Of a stretch of 64,000 bases of DNA, positions 37,510 through 45,561 are shown piece after piece. Numbering within the stretch: position 1 is the stretch's first letter; every line of letters begins with the position of its first letter. The position numbers and the translations under genes were made by a program. Source of the stretch: JAGVPT01 sp963827085. Its GTDB lineage: Bacteria > Bacteroidota > Ignavibacteria > UBA10030 > UBA8401. The notes beneath the pieces were generated by a model, which worked only from the letters and a program-made list of their open reading frames with translations, was not told the origin of the DNA and searched no databases. Where the stretch lies: contig CAWGZY010000003.1 in NCBI GenBank assembly GCA_963827085.1, positions 1,522,552 through 1,586,551 on the forward strand. Direction: 5' to 3'.

Positions 37510-38343
37510 TCATCGAGCCGCCATTCCGAGCAACAACAACCCGAGCGCGATGCGATAAAAAATAAAAACGTATGTCGTATGGGTTTTAAGATAGCGCAGC
37601 AAGAATGCGATTGACGCATATCCGACGATTCCCGAAACGAGCGTCGCTACCACAACATTGACTATGCCGAGGTCGTGCATAAAATTGCGCATCTCATACA
37701 GTTCCAGCATGCCGCTGGCAAATACCGCCGGAACGCTGAGAAGGAACGAGAAGCGGGCGGCGTCTGATCGGTTGATTCCTAAAAACAATCCCGCCGTAAT
37801 CGTGGTGCCGGAGCGTGAGGACCCCGGAATCAGCGCCAGCGATTGAGCGAACCCGACAATGAGGCTGTCGAGCCATGTAACGTTCGCCATTTCTTTTTTC
37901 CGTGAACCAACCTTCTCCGCCAGCCACAAAACGAGAGCGAGGACAATTGCGCTTATTCCGATAACGGTAAGGCTCTTGGTGAGAGTCCCTTCAATAATTT
38001 TCCTGAACGCGAGGCCGATCACCGCCACCGGCAATGTTCCCAAAATAATATACCAGCCCATGCGCGCCCGGCCGAGGCCATTCGACGGCGACTGAACGTA
38101 CCGTATCCCATCGACAAAAAAGCCTTCAATAATTTCGACAATGTCTTTAAAAAAATAGATAACCACAGCAGCCATCGTTCCAATTTGGATCACTGCAATG
38201 AATGCCGTCCATTCGTCCGGCCGGTCAGGATTAATGAGGCCGAGAAGTGATCCGGCAATGGTGAGATGCGCCGTACTGCTGACGGGAAGGAATTCTGTGA
38301 TTCCCTGTATGATTCCGAGGAGAATCGAATAAAAAAGCGACAT
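37510..38343 (-). CDS. uppP: Undecaprenyl-diphosphatase UppP (BacA)
   Basis: The protein has 277 residues and about eight membrane segments. Motif 1 GITEFLPVSSTAHL (with the catalytic Glu region) and motif 2 IPGSSRSGTTITAGLFLG are intact. It regenerates undecaprenyl phosphate for cell-wall and surface glycan synthesis. A terminator lies just upstream (38369-38398), so it is transcribed independently of the T9SS gene. Confidence 0.93.
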   Translation of the reverse strand: MSLFYSILLGIIQGITEFLPVSSTAHLTIAGSLLGLINPDRPDEWTAFIAVIQIGTMAAVVIYFFKDIVEIIEGFFVDGIRYVQSPSNGLGRARMGWYIILGTLPVAVIGLAFRKIIEGTLTKSLTVIGISAIVLALVLWLAEKVGSRKKEMANVTWLDSLIVGFAQSLALIPGSSRSGTTITAGLFLGINRSDAARFSFLLSVPAVFASGMLELYEMRNFMHDLGIVNVVVATLVSGIVGYASIAFLLRYLKTHTTYVFIFYRIALGLLLLGMAAR

Positions 38344-38368
38344 TCGGTTACCCTATGAGAGTGGTGAA

Positions 38369-38398
38369 TAAAAAAAGAGGAGGCACCCGATCCTCCTC
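38369..38398 (-). terminator. Terminator on the minus strand upstream of uppP
   Basis: GAGGAGG (38377-38383) pairs with CCTCCTC (38392-38398), and on the minus strand the stem is followed by TTTTTTT (38376-38369). It would stop transcripts arriving from the T9SS gene side. Confidence 0.8.
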
Positions 38399-38497
38399 AA
38401 CTAAATAATAAGACAAGATACCGAAATTTTGGAAACGACGCAAGAAAGGAGTAGTGTCCTAATTTGAATGGACATGTAAAAGGCCTGAGAATACCCA

Positions 38498-38656
38498 TTA
38501 TCTCGTTCCCAAACTCTCCCGCTCCCGCGGGACAAGCTGTTTGGGAACGTCCTGGCCCTGAAGCAGAGTTTCCGTGGATTGCGTTCCCAAACCAAAAGGG
38601 ATCACTTCTGCCGAAGGCATCACTTCGTGAGTGACGAGGACGTTGGGAACGAGATG
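38498..38656. repeat. Modular GTTCCCAA hairpin array A (one unit with nested hairpins)
   Basis: It begins TCTCGTTCCCAA and ends TTGGGAACGAGA. Stem one carries an inserted CCCGCTCCCGCGGGACAAGC; the middle has GAAGCAGAGTTTC; stem three carries an inserted AAAGGGATCACTTC and TCACTTCGTGA. It shares architecture with arrays at 39963, 41850, 48950 and 52061. Confidence 0.85.
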
Positions 38657-38708
38657 AAAACGGAGTTTGGGAGCAAGGCAACAAGATCGCAGCGTGAAAA
38701 TGAGGGGG

Positions 38709-38745
38709 AAACACAAAGGCCGGGGTGAACCCGGCCATTGTGTTT
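38709..38745 (-). terminator. Strong hairpin downstream of the T9SS cargo gene
   Basis: AAACACAA-GGCCGGG (38709-38724) pairs with CCCGGCC-TTGTGTTT (38730-38745) with one bulged base on each side, a 15-pair stem. On the minus strand it lies 47 bp after the stop of the 38792 gene and is the probable terminator. T-richness after the stem is modest. Confidence 0.6.
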
Positions 38746-38791
38746 AAGTATTGTCATCGAACCGCAGCAATGCGGTTCGCTTGGTCTCTCC

Positions 38792-39634
38792 TTACTTCAT
38801 CAGCAACATTTTGTTGACCTGCAAAAACGTGCCGGCTTTGAGCTCGTAGAGATACATTCCCGAAGCAAGTTTCGATGCATCGAACATTTTTTTGTAACGT
38901 CCTTGCGGCAGCTGGCCATCGACGAGTGTTTCAACCACTTGCCCCATCACGTTATATACTTTTAACGTAACATGCTGCTCCTGCGCAATCGTGAACTCGA
39001 TTTCGGTCGAAGGGTTGAACGGGTTCGGGTAATTCTGCAAGAGTTGATAGGTCGACGGAAGAGCAAATCCCTTGCTCGCCACGCCTGTGACTGTATTATC
39101 CAAAACGAGATCGTCAATTAATGCATACGCGGTGATATGGCTCTTACTCGTGGTCGAGTTTGGCAGCATCATAATATTGATACTGCAAGTGTCGGCGGTC
39201 GTACTTGGATACATATCGACTCCAACTGCGAACGCCGTATACACAGATTGGACCTGAAAGAATTTCTGCTCTCCAGCTCCCACAGTAGCACCCACTTTTG
39301 AAGCAAAAATGGTAACAAAAAATCCGTCCCCGCTATCCGATTTCAACTGATACCAGCCTTTTAATGAAAAAGAGGAACCGGCGGCAGGCGCTGCCTGATA
39401 TAACTCTCCCGGCAACACAGCGATTCCCAGAAAAAGATAGTTGCCAAGCTTTACGGCGGCCGATCCGCTATGAGCGTTCGTACTTTCGGTAACAGATAAG
39501 ATGTCAGTGGTCCAACCTGTAGGCAGACCGTTGGTCCACGACTCGAACCCCCCATTCGTCAAGTAGTTGGTTTGGGCAGCCGTAATCATCACGAAGCAGA
39601 GCGTCAATAAAATCACAGGGTATAGAAGTTTCAT
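38792..39634 (-). CDS. Secreted T9SS cargo protein with C-terminal sorting domain
   Basis: The start at 39634 has AGGAG upstream and gives a signal peptide (MKLLYPVILLTLCFVMITAA). Residues 20-190 resemble a carbohydrate-binding-like beta-sandwich (NYLTNGGFESWTNGLPTGW). The last 80 residues are a type A T9SS sorting domain: LLQNYPNPFNPSTEIEF, then KVYNVMGQVVETLVDG and a C-terminal VNKMLLMK. It would be exported and attached to the cell surface. 280 residues. Confidence 0.9.
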   Translation of the reverse strand: MKLLYPVILLTLCFVMITAAQTNYLTNGGFESWTNGLPTGWTTDILSVTESTNAHSGSAAVKLGNYLFLGIAVLPGELYQAAPAAGSSFSLKGWYQLKSDSGDGFFVTIFASKVGATVGAGEQKFFQVQSVYTAFAVGVDMYPSTTADTCSINIMMLPNSTTSKSHITAYALIDDLVLDNTVTGVASKGFALPSTYQLLQNYPNPFNPSTEIEFTIAQEQHVTLKVYNVMGQVVETLVDGQLPQGRYKKMFDASKLASGMYLYELKAGTFLQVNKMLLMK

Positions 39635-39744
39635 GTTTTCTCCTTGTAAGTATGAATGATTTATTTGCACCCTCGAAGCCGGGTGAAGGGGAATTATGAG
39701 CGACAAGCTCCCACAATCTTATCTCTCTCGCTGGCACTTTTCGT

Positions 39745-39870
39745 AAAACAAAAAGCCTCCGCCGACTTTCGCCGGCACAGGCTTCTACTTCCTCTTCACT
39801 ACTTACTCCCCGCACATAAGAGTCCCTGCAAGGCTTAGCCGGGTTCCATGTTGTATTGAGCAAATATCCG
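39745..39870 (-). ncRNA. Candidate structured RNA or leader with strong terminator
   Basis: On the minus strand, a conserved-looking segment (GAACCCGGCTAAGCCTTGCA, then GGGGAGTAAGTAGTGAAGAG) is followed by a compact stem: AAGCCT (39784-39779) with AGGCTT (39758-39753) enclosing CCGGC-GAAA-GTCGG, then TTTTTGTTTT. It is 110 bp upstream of the T9SS gene and far from the preceding lipoprotein gene. It could be a small RNA, a riboswitch-like leader, or just that gene's late terminator. I do not recognise an Rfam class. Confidence 0.4.
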
Positions 39871-39962
39871 TCAATTCTCTGAGATTGTCAAGAAAGGGAT
39901 GCGATCCCCGTCACTAATACGATGAAATTTTTTGGATAGCGTTCTCAAATTCAGGCCGTCGT

Positions 39963-40525
39963 ATCTCGTTCCCAATCTCTGATTGGGAACGTTCTTACTC
40001 TGAAGCAGAGCTTCCGTGGATTGCGTTCCCAACGGGACGTTGGGAACGAGATGAAAAAAAGAAGAACGACCAATCAACGATGAGTGTGTAACATCCACTT
40101 TCGACCGCCGGTATCCCGTTCCCGAACTCAGGCCGTCGTACCTCGTTCCCAATCTCTGATTGGGAACGTTCTTACTCTGAAGCAGAGCTTCCGTGGATTG
40201 CGTTCCCAACGGGACGTTGGGAACGAGATGAAAAAAAGAAGAACGACCAATCAACGATGAGTGTGTAGCATCCACTTTCGACCGCCGGTATCCCGTTCCC
40301 GAACTCAGGCCGTCGTACCTCGTTCCCAAACTCTGTTTGGGAACGTTCTTACTCTGAAGCAGAGCTTCCGTGGATTGCGTTCCCAACGAAACGTTAGGAA
40401 CGAGATGAAGTGATCACTCCGTATCGAGGACGTTGGGAACGAGATGATACGGTGAAATTTTTTGGATAGCGTTCTCACTTCCGAAGGAATCACTTCGTGA
40501 GTGACGAGGACGTTGGAAACGAGAT
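39963..40525. repeat. Modular GTTCCCAA hairpin array B, tandem 177-bp units
   Basis: GGCCGTC recurs at 39954, 40131 and 40308, giving an exact 177-bp period for the first two units; a third, altered unit and a fragment follow. Each unit has GTTCCCAATCTCTGATTGGGAAC, CTGAAGCAGAGCTTC and GTTCCCAACGGGACGTTGGGAAC stems and an 80-bp linker. Open frames across it are repeat translations. Confidence 0.9.
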
Positions 40526-40542
40526 GATAATCTACAGCTCCA

Positions 40543-41805
40543 TTATCTTCTTCCAATCGCCACAGCCGCGTAAGGACTATTTGAACCTACAGCTATAACA
40601 AGATTTCCATTTACTGCAACACGGCCAAAAGAACCATTCGCCAGATAGGTTTGATCACGATAACTCTTCCAGCTAACGCCGTTAAAATGTTGCATATCAC
40701 CATCAGCCCCCACAACAAACACATCGTTAATGTCATTGCCATGCACAGATGTTGAATAGTAACTTGTGACCACGCCGCTTGGGTAAACACTCCAAGGGCT
40801 TGAATCTTGCAATGAATGCTTTTGCCCTATGCCCGCTCCGACAATGTAATAGCACCTGTTGGGAACAAACCATACCCCGTTTATAGCACCCGATAGGCCG
40901 GTGCCATCAACCGATGCAACCGTTGTTCCCGTTATCTTTACAATTTTCATATCAAGAGCAGTCGGATAATCTGACGCAATTGCAAGAATTTCTGTTTGAT
41001 TTGTTTGCGCATTGTTCGCGCCATAAATGTCCTGAAAATCTAACATCGTTCCACTCTCGATCTTGGTCCAGGTAGTGCCGTTGTAATGAGCAATGAATCC
41101 ATTATTGCCAACCACATATAAATTAGCGGAATTACCCCACATCTTTTTTATTCCTACTCCGATAAAAACCGAATCTATTGGGAGTTGCTGAATATTTTTG
41201 CCATTCCAATGGAACCATGGGTCAAGCCAAATATTGGTGTCATTGATCGCAAAAACAGAATGAACCACAGGAGGAAAACCCTGAAATAGAAGTTGTTGCA
41301 CATTCCATGATTGTCCGTCCCATCTTGTAATATTATAAATCGTGCCACCTTGATAAATTTCTCCCACTGCATACGCCAGGGTGTCATTAATTATTGCAAC
41401 ATCGAATAGAGCGCTGCTACCGCTGCCATCACCAAGATTGTATGTCGTCCAGGTAAAAACATGGCTTGTCGTATCCATCGTTGTTGCTTTTGTTGTAACG
41501 CTTGCTGCTCCTGCCAGAGAAAGCGTGTACGTATATGTGTGCGAGGGGGATAATCCCGTGTCTCGGATTGTCGTGTCCGTGCCAATTAATTTTATATTTG
41601 CCACAACAGAGGTATCTCTCGTAAGCTGTGCCGTGCGACTTACGAAACCGGAACCAAGATGAAGTATAAGCCATGCCTCCGTGCAGTTTACATCGTTTAC
41701 TGTCAATGCAAGGGTGCCGTCAGGCGGCGGTCCGACTGGGTTTTTCTTACAGGTGAGTGCGCAAAGTGATAAAAGAAAAGGTAAAACGAATAAAACGTTT
41801 TTCAT
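40543..41805 (-). CDS. Lipoprotein with beta-propeller-like repeats
   Basis: The protein has 420 residues. Signal peptide with lipobox LSLCALTC (Cys19). Repeats of the type LYVVGNNGFIAHYNGTTWTK, DVFVVGADGDMQHFNGVSWK suggest a propeller of short beta-blades. Paralogues lie at 61334 and 62757. No catalytic motif is evident; automatic annotations of such proteins as glucosyltransferases should not be trusted. A lipid-anchored periplasmic or surface role is inferred. Confidence 0.8.
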   Translation of the reverse strand: MKNVLFVLPFLLSLCALTCKKNPVGPPPDGTLALTVNDVNCTEAWLILHLGSGFVSRTAQLTRDTSVVANIKLIGTDTTIRDTGLSPSHTYTYTLSLAGAASVTTKATTMDTTSHVFTWTTYNLGDGSGSSALFDVAIINDTLAYAVGEIYQGGTIYNITRWDGQSWNVQQLLFQGFPPVVHSVFAINDTNIWLDPWFHWNGKNIQQLPIDSVFIGVGIKKMWGNSANLYVVGNNGFIAHYNGTTWTKIESGTMLDFQDIYGANNAQTNQTEILAIASDYPTALDMKIVKITGTTVASVDGTGLSGAINGVWFVPNRCYYIVGAGIGQKHSLQDSSPWSVYPSGVVTSYYSTSVHGNDINDVFVVGADGDMQHFNGVSWKSYRDQTYLANGSFGRVAVNGNLVIAVGSNSPYAAVAIGRR

Positions 41806-41849
41806 GTGAACTCAGTAATATAAAGAGGCAAGTGTTCAAAAAAAGTTTT

Positions 41850-41961
41850 ATCTCGTTCCCAATCTCTGATTGGGAACGTCCTTGCTTTGAAGCTGAGCCT
41901 CCGCGGATTGCGTTCCCAATCCCAAGGGATCACTTCGTGACGGGACGTTGGGAACGAGATT
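41850..41961. repeat. Modular GTTCCCAA hairpin array C (single unit)
   Basis: A single unit: GTTCCCAATCTCTGATTGGGAAC, middle TTGAAGCTGAGCCTCCGCGG, and a third stem containing AAGGGATCACTTCGTGAC. It lies between a lipoprotein gene and the DUF457-like gene. Confidence 0.85.
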
Positions 41962-41973
41962 ATGAGATTGAAT

Positions 41974-42648
41974 TTATTCAGAAGCATTTTGCAAAACCGC
42001 TGTCGGCTGCCGGTGCCTGTCAATCCAATACGCCCACAACACAAGGAGCCAGACGGCCATTGCAACGACGGCGAGCGCAACAACATTCGGGGGCGGACCT
42101 CCGATGATGTTTCCGGCTGATACAAAAACGAGAAATACAATGAACGACCAGAACGAATATTTCCCCACACGGTCAACAGCGGTAGTTGAGCGAAGGTACA
42201 AGACAATGCCGATCACGAAAAGAGCGCCTTCAACGATGATCGTTGCGGGGATAGAATTCCACAATCCCAACCCGACGTACGTCTTCACACCCGGCACGAG
42301 GGGCAAATCCGGCCGATGCACAATCAGGTCAAGAAGCCAGTGGCTTAGCACGCAGGCCGCAAGAATCCAGGCATTTCTTGCGGAACGGCGGATGGCATAG
42401 TACACCGCTCCGAAAACGATTGCCCATCCGATCCCCGTCAGAAGACTGTGCGATACCGGATAATCGTAGAAGTCGAGGGGCGTATACGCCGTGTCGCCCG
42501 GATTGATTCGCACGTGCTCAATACCGAGCAGCAAAAAGATCGGCCAGAGCAGGTCCACAAATTGGGCAGCCATGATGAGTGTGCCGAGCGAAACTTTGGG
42601 CGCAGCTTTTTTAGCTCCCAGCGCAACTGCAAAATGCCCGATGAACAT
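41974..42648 (-). CDS. YdjM/DUF457-like integral membrane protein (putative metal-dependent hydrolase)
   Basis: The protein has 224 residues and about six membrane segments. MFIGHFAVALGAKKAAPKVS with an early His, DYPVSHSLLTGIGW and LSHWLLDLIVHRPDLPL provide the His/Asp pattern of the membrane-bound metal-dependent hydrolase family. Substrate unknown. A repeat (42706-42743) lies upstream. Confidence 0.8.
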   Translation of the reverse strand: MFIGHFAVALGAKKAAPKVSLGTLIMAAQFVDLLWPIFLLLGIEHVRINPGDTAYTPLDFYDYPVSHSLLTGIGWAIVFGAVYYAIRRSARNAWILAACVLSHWLLDLIVHRPDLPLVPGVKTYVGLGLWNSIPATIIVEGALFVIGIVLYLRSTTAVDRVGKYSFWSFIVFLVFVSAGNIIGGPPPNVVALAVVAMAVWLLVLWAYWIDRHRQPTAVLQNASE

Positions 42649-42705
42649 TACATCCTCCTGTGTGTAACTGCATCCATTGTAGAAATGAATTCTGCTTTCT
42701 TCAGC

Positions 42706-42743
42706 GACCCCACCCTACCCTCTCCTGTCAGGGGAGGGATTAT
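42706..42743. repeat. CCCTCTCCTGTCAGGGGAGGG palindromic repeat
   Basis: It has the same hairpin (CTCTCCTGTCAGGGGAGGG) and flanking CCCACCCT as the insert in the RM gene near 1540, in inverted orientation. It ends at the stop of the DUF5686 gene. Confidence 0.7.
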
Positions 42744-45091
42744 TAAAGTATGTCGCCAATGCCGAGCGTGAGTGTGAACCCGCGGGGCTCCACTCCACGC
42801 CAGGTCAGGTCAAACCGGAAAATATCGAGAATGCGGCTTATGCTTACCCCACCTTCATAGTACCAGCCGTTTGTTGTGTTAAAGATCGGCGGCCCGGCGA
42901 GAGCCGAAGGCGAAAGCCACGATTGTGCAACGGACCCAAACACAATCAGCTCCAGATTGCTTTCATAGAGAAACGGAATTCCGCTTGCAAGAAACGGGAT
43001 CCGCCTGAAGTTGTGCTCGACGGAAAGGAGCACGAAGCGGTCTCCCGAAAATTCCTTTACACCTGCGCCGCGCAAACTTCCAAACCATGCCGTGCCTTCA
43101 TAACTCGATTCCAGATTGAACAGGCGCTGTGGCAAGCGCTCACCGGTGAGAATTCCCCCGGTGAAAGCGATGGAGAGCGTCGGGTTGAAGAAGATGCTGA
43201 GATCGTATGTCGGGAACTTCGCTTTAAGCCCGCCGGAGATCCTCGTGAAACCGAAATCACTTTTCAGGAGACTCTTCGAAGAATACTCAAATGTGGTGTG
43301 CGCTGTGAGATATGGATTGCTGAAAAGATACTGCGTTTCGTTCCCGTACTCGGCGTTAAATGTGAGCGACCGAAGCGTTCCGTCGTCAATCGGCGGATTG
43401 ATCCGGAATGTTCGATCGCGGTCCACGAAGCTGTATTCCGTTATATTTTTGAGCGAAGTTTCTTCTTCATCGGTGTAGCCCAATTGCATCCGGACATCGG
43501 GCGGGTCAGTTTGGCGGAGAAAATTCCCTTCTACAAAACCATGCCATCCCCGTGAAAGAAAATAATCGCGATAGTCATCCTTCGAAAAGAGCGAACCGAG
43601 AAGAATTTCGAAGTCGCCGTAGTAGCCCTCATCGGGGCGGTTGTCAAGTTTGCGATAGACGTCTCCCCCGATGCCGATCGAGCGCTGAGCGGTCGCATAG
43701 TACGTAGCGCCGCCGGAGTACTTCCATCGTTTATCATCGAAGCTGTACCCGAGACCGCCGCGAAGTGCGAGTGAATTGGCGGCTGAATCGAGACTGTATT
43801 TTCCGCCGAGGAATAATCCCTCGACCCTGTTAAATCGGAGGTCGGCGTATGACAGGCCGGAGAGACCCGCAGTGATCGAATTCAACGATTTTGTCCGTTT
43901 TCCAATTTGTTTATCGAGCGTCGCGTTGCTGTCCAAAGTTTTGTACGCCTGCTCTTCGTCGACATTGAGCGGAAGAAGGGGATGTTCCGCCCAATAGGTC
44001 GAATCGAAAACCGCCGCTTCGGGCGCGATAGTCAACCGAGGCAGCTTTGCAACACTGTCGGCAAAGTCCGGGTTGATCGTGTAGTCGGACATCACGACGT
44101 AACGAACGAAGGAGAACTTGATGAGTGAAAATCCCAACAGGTTCACGCTGGCTTTTCCCTGCACTCTGTAGTCGACCGGCATCCAGAACCGGTTCTCGTA
44201 GAGCCGGAATTGCTGCAGGTAGTGGAACGACACATCTTTCAGAAACGGGATTGCGTACGCTTCGTTCGGTTCGAAATCAACGCCGATAACTGCGTAACTC
44301 CGTTCAGCAATGGAGATCTTCCCCCGGAAGAGAGGCCTGATCCTTGAACGCGGAATGACATCGATGTCATACACGTCCATCCCGTCCATCGAACGAGTCC
44401 TGACCAGTTTGTAATCATAGAAAGAAAATGCGTCGGGAGACGTCGGCCCGATGAATTTGAAGCCCCCCATGATGACCGTATCGTCATTAAAATTGGTTAC
44501 CCGTCCAATACTGTTGACGATATCCCCCACGGCGAGATTTTTTGTCTGCCGCTTTTGATGCACGACTTCCCGCAATGAGTCGTTCGCTCGCCAATAGAGC
44601 GTAAGATAGGATTCCGTAATTGCGCCGATCGCCGTGTCGAGGTCTATGGTGATCCGGCTGTATGCTTCGCACTGGAACGTTTTCAAGGCACCAAGCCATT
44701 TCGGCTTGCTTTCAATCGCCCGGCGGATAATTTCATAAGCAGGATCTTCGTCGGTAACGATTACTTCGGACATTTTGATCGCCTCCGGCTGCAGCTCAAC
44801 GCGGAGAGCGCGGCTATTCGATGCCGATGCGTCGACCGTGTCTGAGCGATAACCGAGATAACTTATGATAAGAAGGGACTCTCCGGACGAAAGTGAAAGC
44901 TGAAACTGGCCTCGTTCGTTGGTAATGGTCCCCTTGTTGGATGGACCCGCAACACGGATTGTCGCAGCCGGGAGGGGCTTGCCGGTCGAAGTATCGAGAA
45001 CAACGCCGGAAACCATAGAGATCGATTGAGCAAATGCGATGAACGGAAATATCGCCGGCAATAGCAGGAAGGCAATGCGGTGAAACGACAT
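42743..45091 (-). CDS. DUF5686 outer-membrane protein with carboxypeptidase-like N-terminal domain
   Basis: The protein has 782 residues from 45091 (signal peptide MSFHRIAFLLLPAIFPFIAF). Residues 25-110 form a carboxypeptidase-like regulatory domain (VSGVVLDTSTGKPLPAATIR). The rest is the DUF5686 family, beta-rich with alternating aromatic residues, ending in the aromatic-rich VEPRGFTLTLGIGDIL, consistent with a barrel. An in-frame start at 45247 would precede the signal peptide and is rejected. Function in Bacteroidota is not established. Confidence 0.85.
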   Translation of the reverse strand: MSFHRIAFLLLPAIFPFIAFAQSISMVSGVVLDTSTGKPLPAATIRVAGPSNKGTITNERGQFQLSLSSGESLLIISYLGYRSDTVDASASNSRALRVELQPEAIKMSEVIVTDEDPAYEIIRRAIESKPKWLGALKTFQCEAYSRITIDLDTAIGAITESYLTLYWRANDSLREVVHQKRQTKNLAVGDIVNSIGRVTNFNDDTVIMGGFKFIGPTSPDAFSFYDYKLVRTRSMDGMDVYDIDVIPRSRIRPLFRGKISIAERSYAVIGVDFEPNEAYAIPFLKDVSFHYLQQFRLYENRFWMPVDYRVQGKASVNLLGFSLIKFSFVRYVVMSDYTINPDFADSVAKLPRLTIAPEAAVFDSTYWAEHPLLPLNVDEEQAYKTLDSNATLDKQIGKRTKSLNSITAGLSGLSYADLRFNRVEGLFLGGKYSLDSAANSLALRGGLGYSFDDKRWKYSGGATYYATAQRSIGIGGDVYRKLDNRPDEGYYGDFEILLGSLFSKDDYRDYFLSRGWHGFVEGNFLRQTDPPDVRMQLGYTDEEETSLKNITEYSFVDRDRTFRINPPIDDGTLRSLTFNAEYGNETQYLFSNPYLTAHTTFEYSSKSLLKSDFGFTRISGGLKAKFPTYDLSIFFNPTLSIAFTGGILTGERLPQRLFNLESSYEGTAWFGSLRGAGVKEFSGDRFVLLSVEHNFRRIPFLASGIPFLYESNLELIVFGSVAQSWLSPSALAGPPIFNTTNGWYYEGGVSISRILDIFRFDLTWRGVEPRGFTLTLGIGDIL

Positions 45092-45561
45092 GAAATGCAG
45101 TTCTCTCCTTTTCAGTTGTTGATGGGAAATATTACGCAGGATGAAACTGAAAGTTGCTGATCGTAAGTGAATTGTACAATTGATACCCCGATGATTTTTT
45201 ACGCTGCGAAGTCCCTGTTTTCGCAGGTTGAAATCTATCTGCCGCAAACTGCCACAAAAAATTACAATTATCCTTGCGAATGACTCCGCTTATTAAGCCG
45301 CAGTGCTTTAAATGTAAACATATCATGCAATGGATTCAATAAAAAATTGCCAATGGGCTTTATGTTGGCTGTGGTACGTTTTCGCGAGCTATCGGACACC
45401 CTGTTCACTAATTTTGGCAGATCTTTGGGGGAAGATGTCAGACAACCTGAGCTAAGCAGGGACATTATTCTTCCCGACGTGACCATACGAAGCAGCCCAG
45501 TACTCAATGTTGCATCTCCTCGATTTTCTTCCCATATTCACGGGATCAAATCTGTATACCA
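45092..45561. other. Divergent promoter region between DUF5686 and 7TM-HD genes
   Basis: The region of 470 bp must hold promoters for both directions, but none can be assigned with confidence. An open frame of 72 codons (45347-45565, TTG start) overlaps the 7TM-HD start as ATGA and could be a small leader gene, but its translation (LSDTLFTNFGRSLGEDVRQP) has no known motif. Confidence 0.3.

Noticed and set aside
39871..40386. Long minus-strand open frame across array B with periodic amino-acid repeats
   Set aside because: Its periodicity equals the 177-bp DNA repeat and it has no start signal; it is a translation of the repeat.
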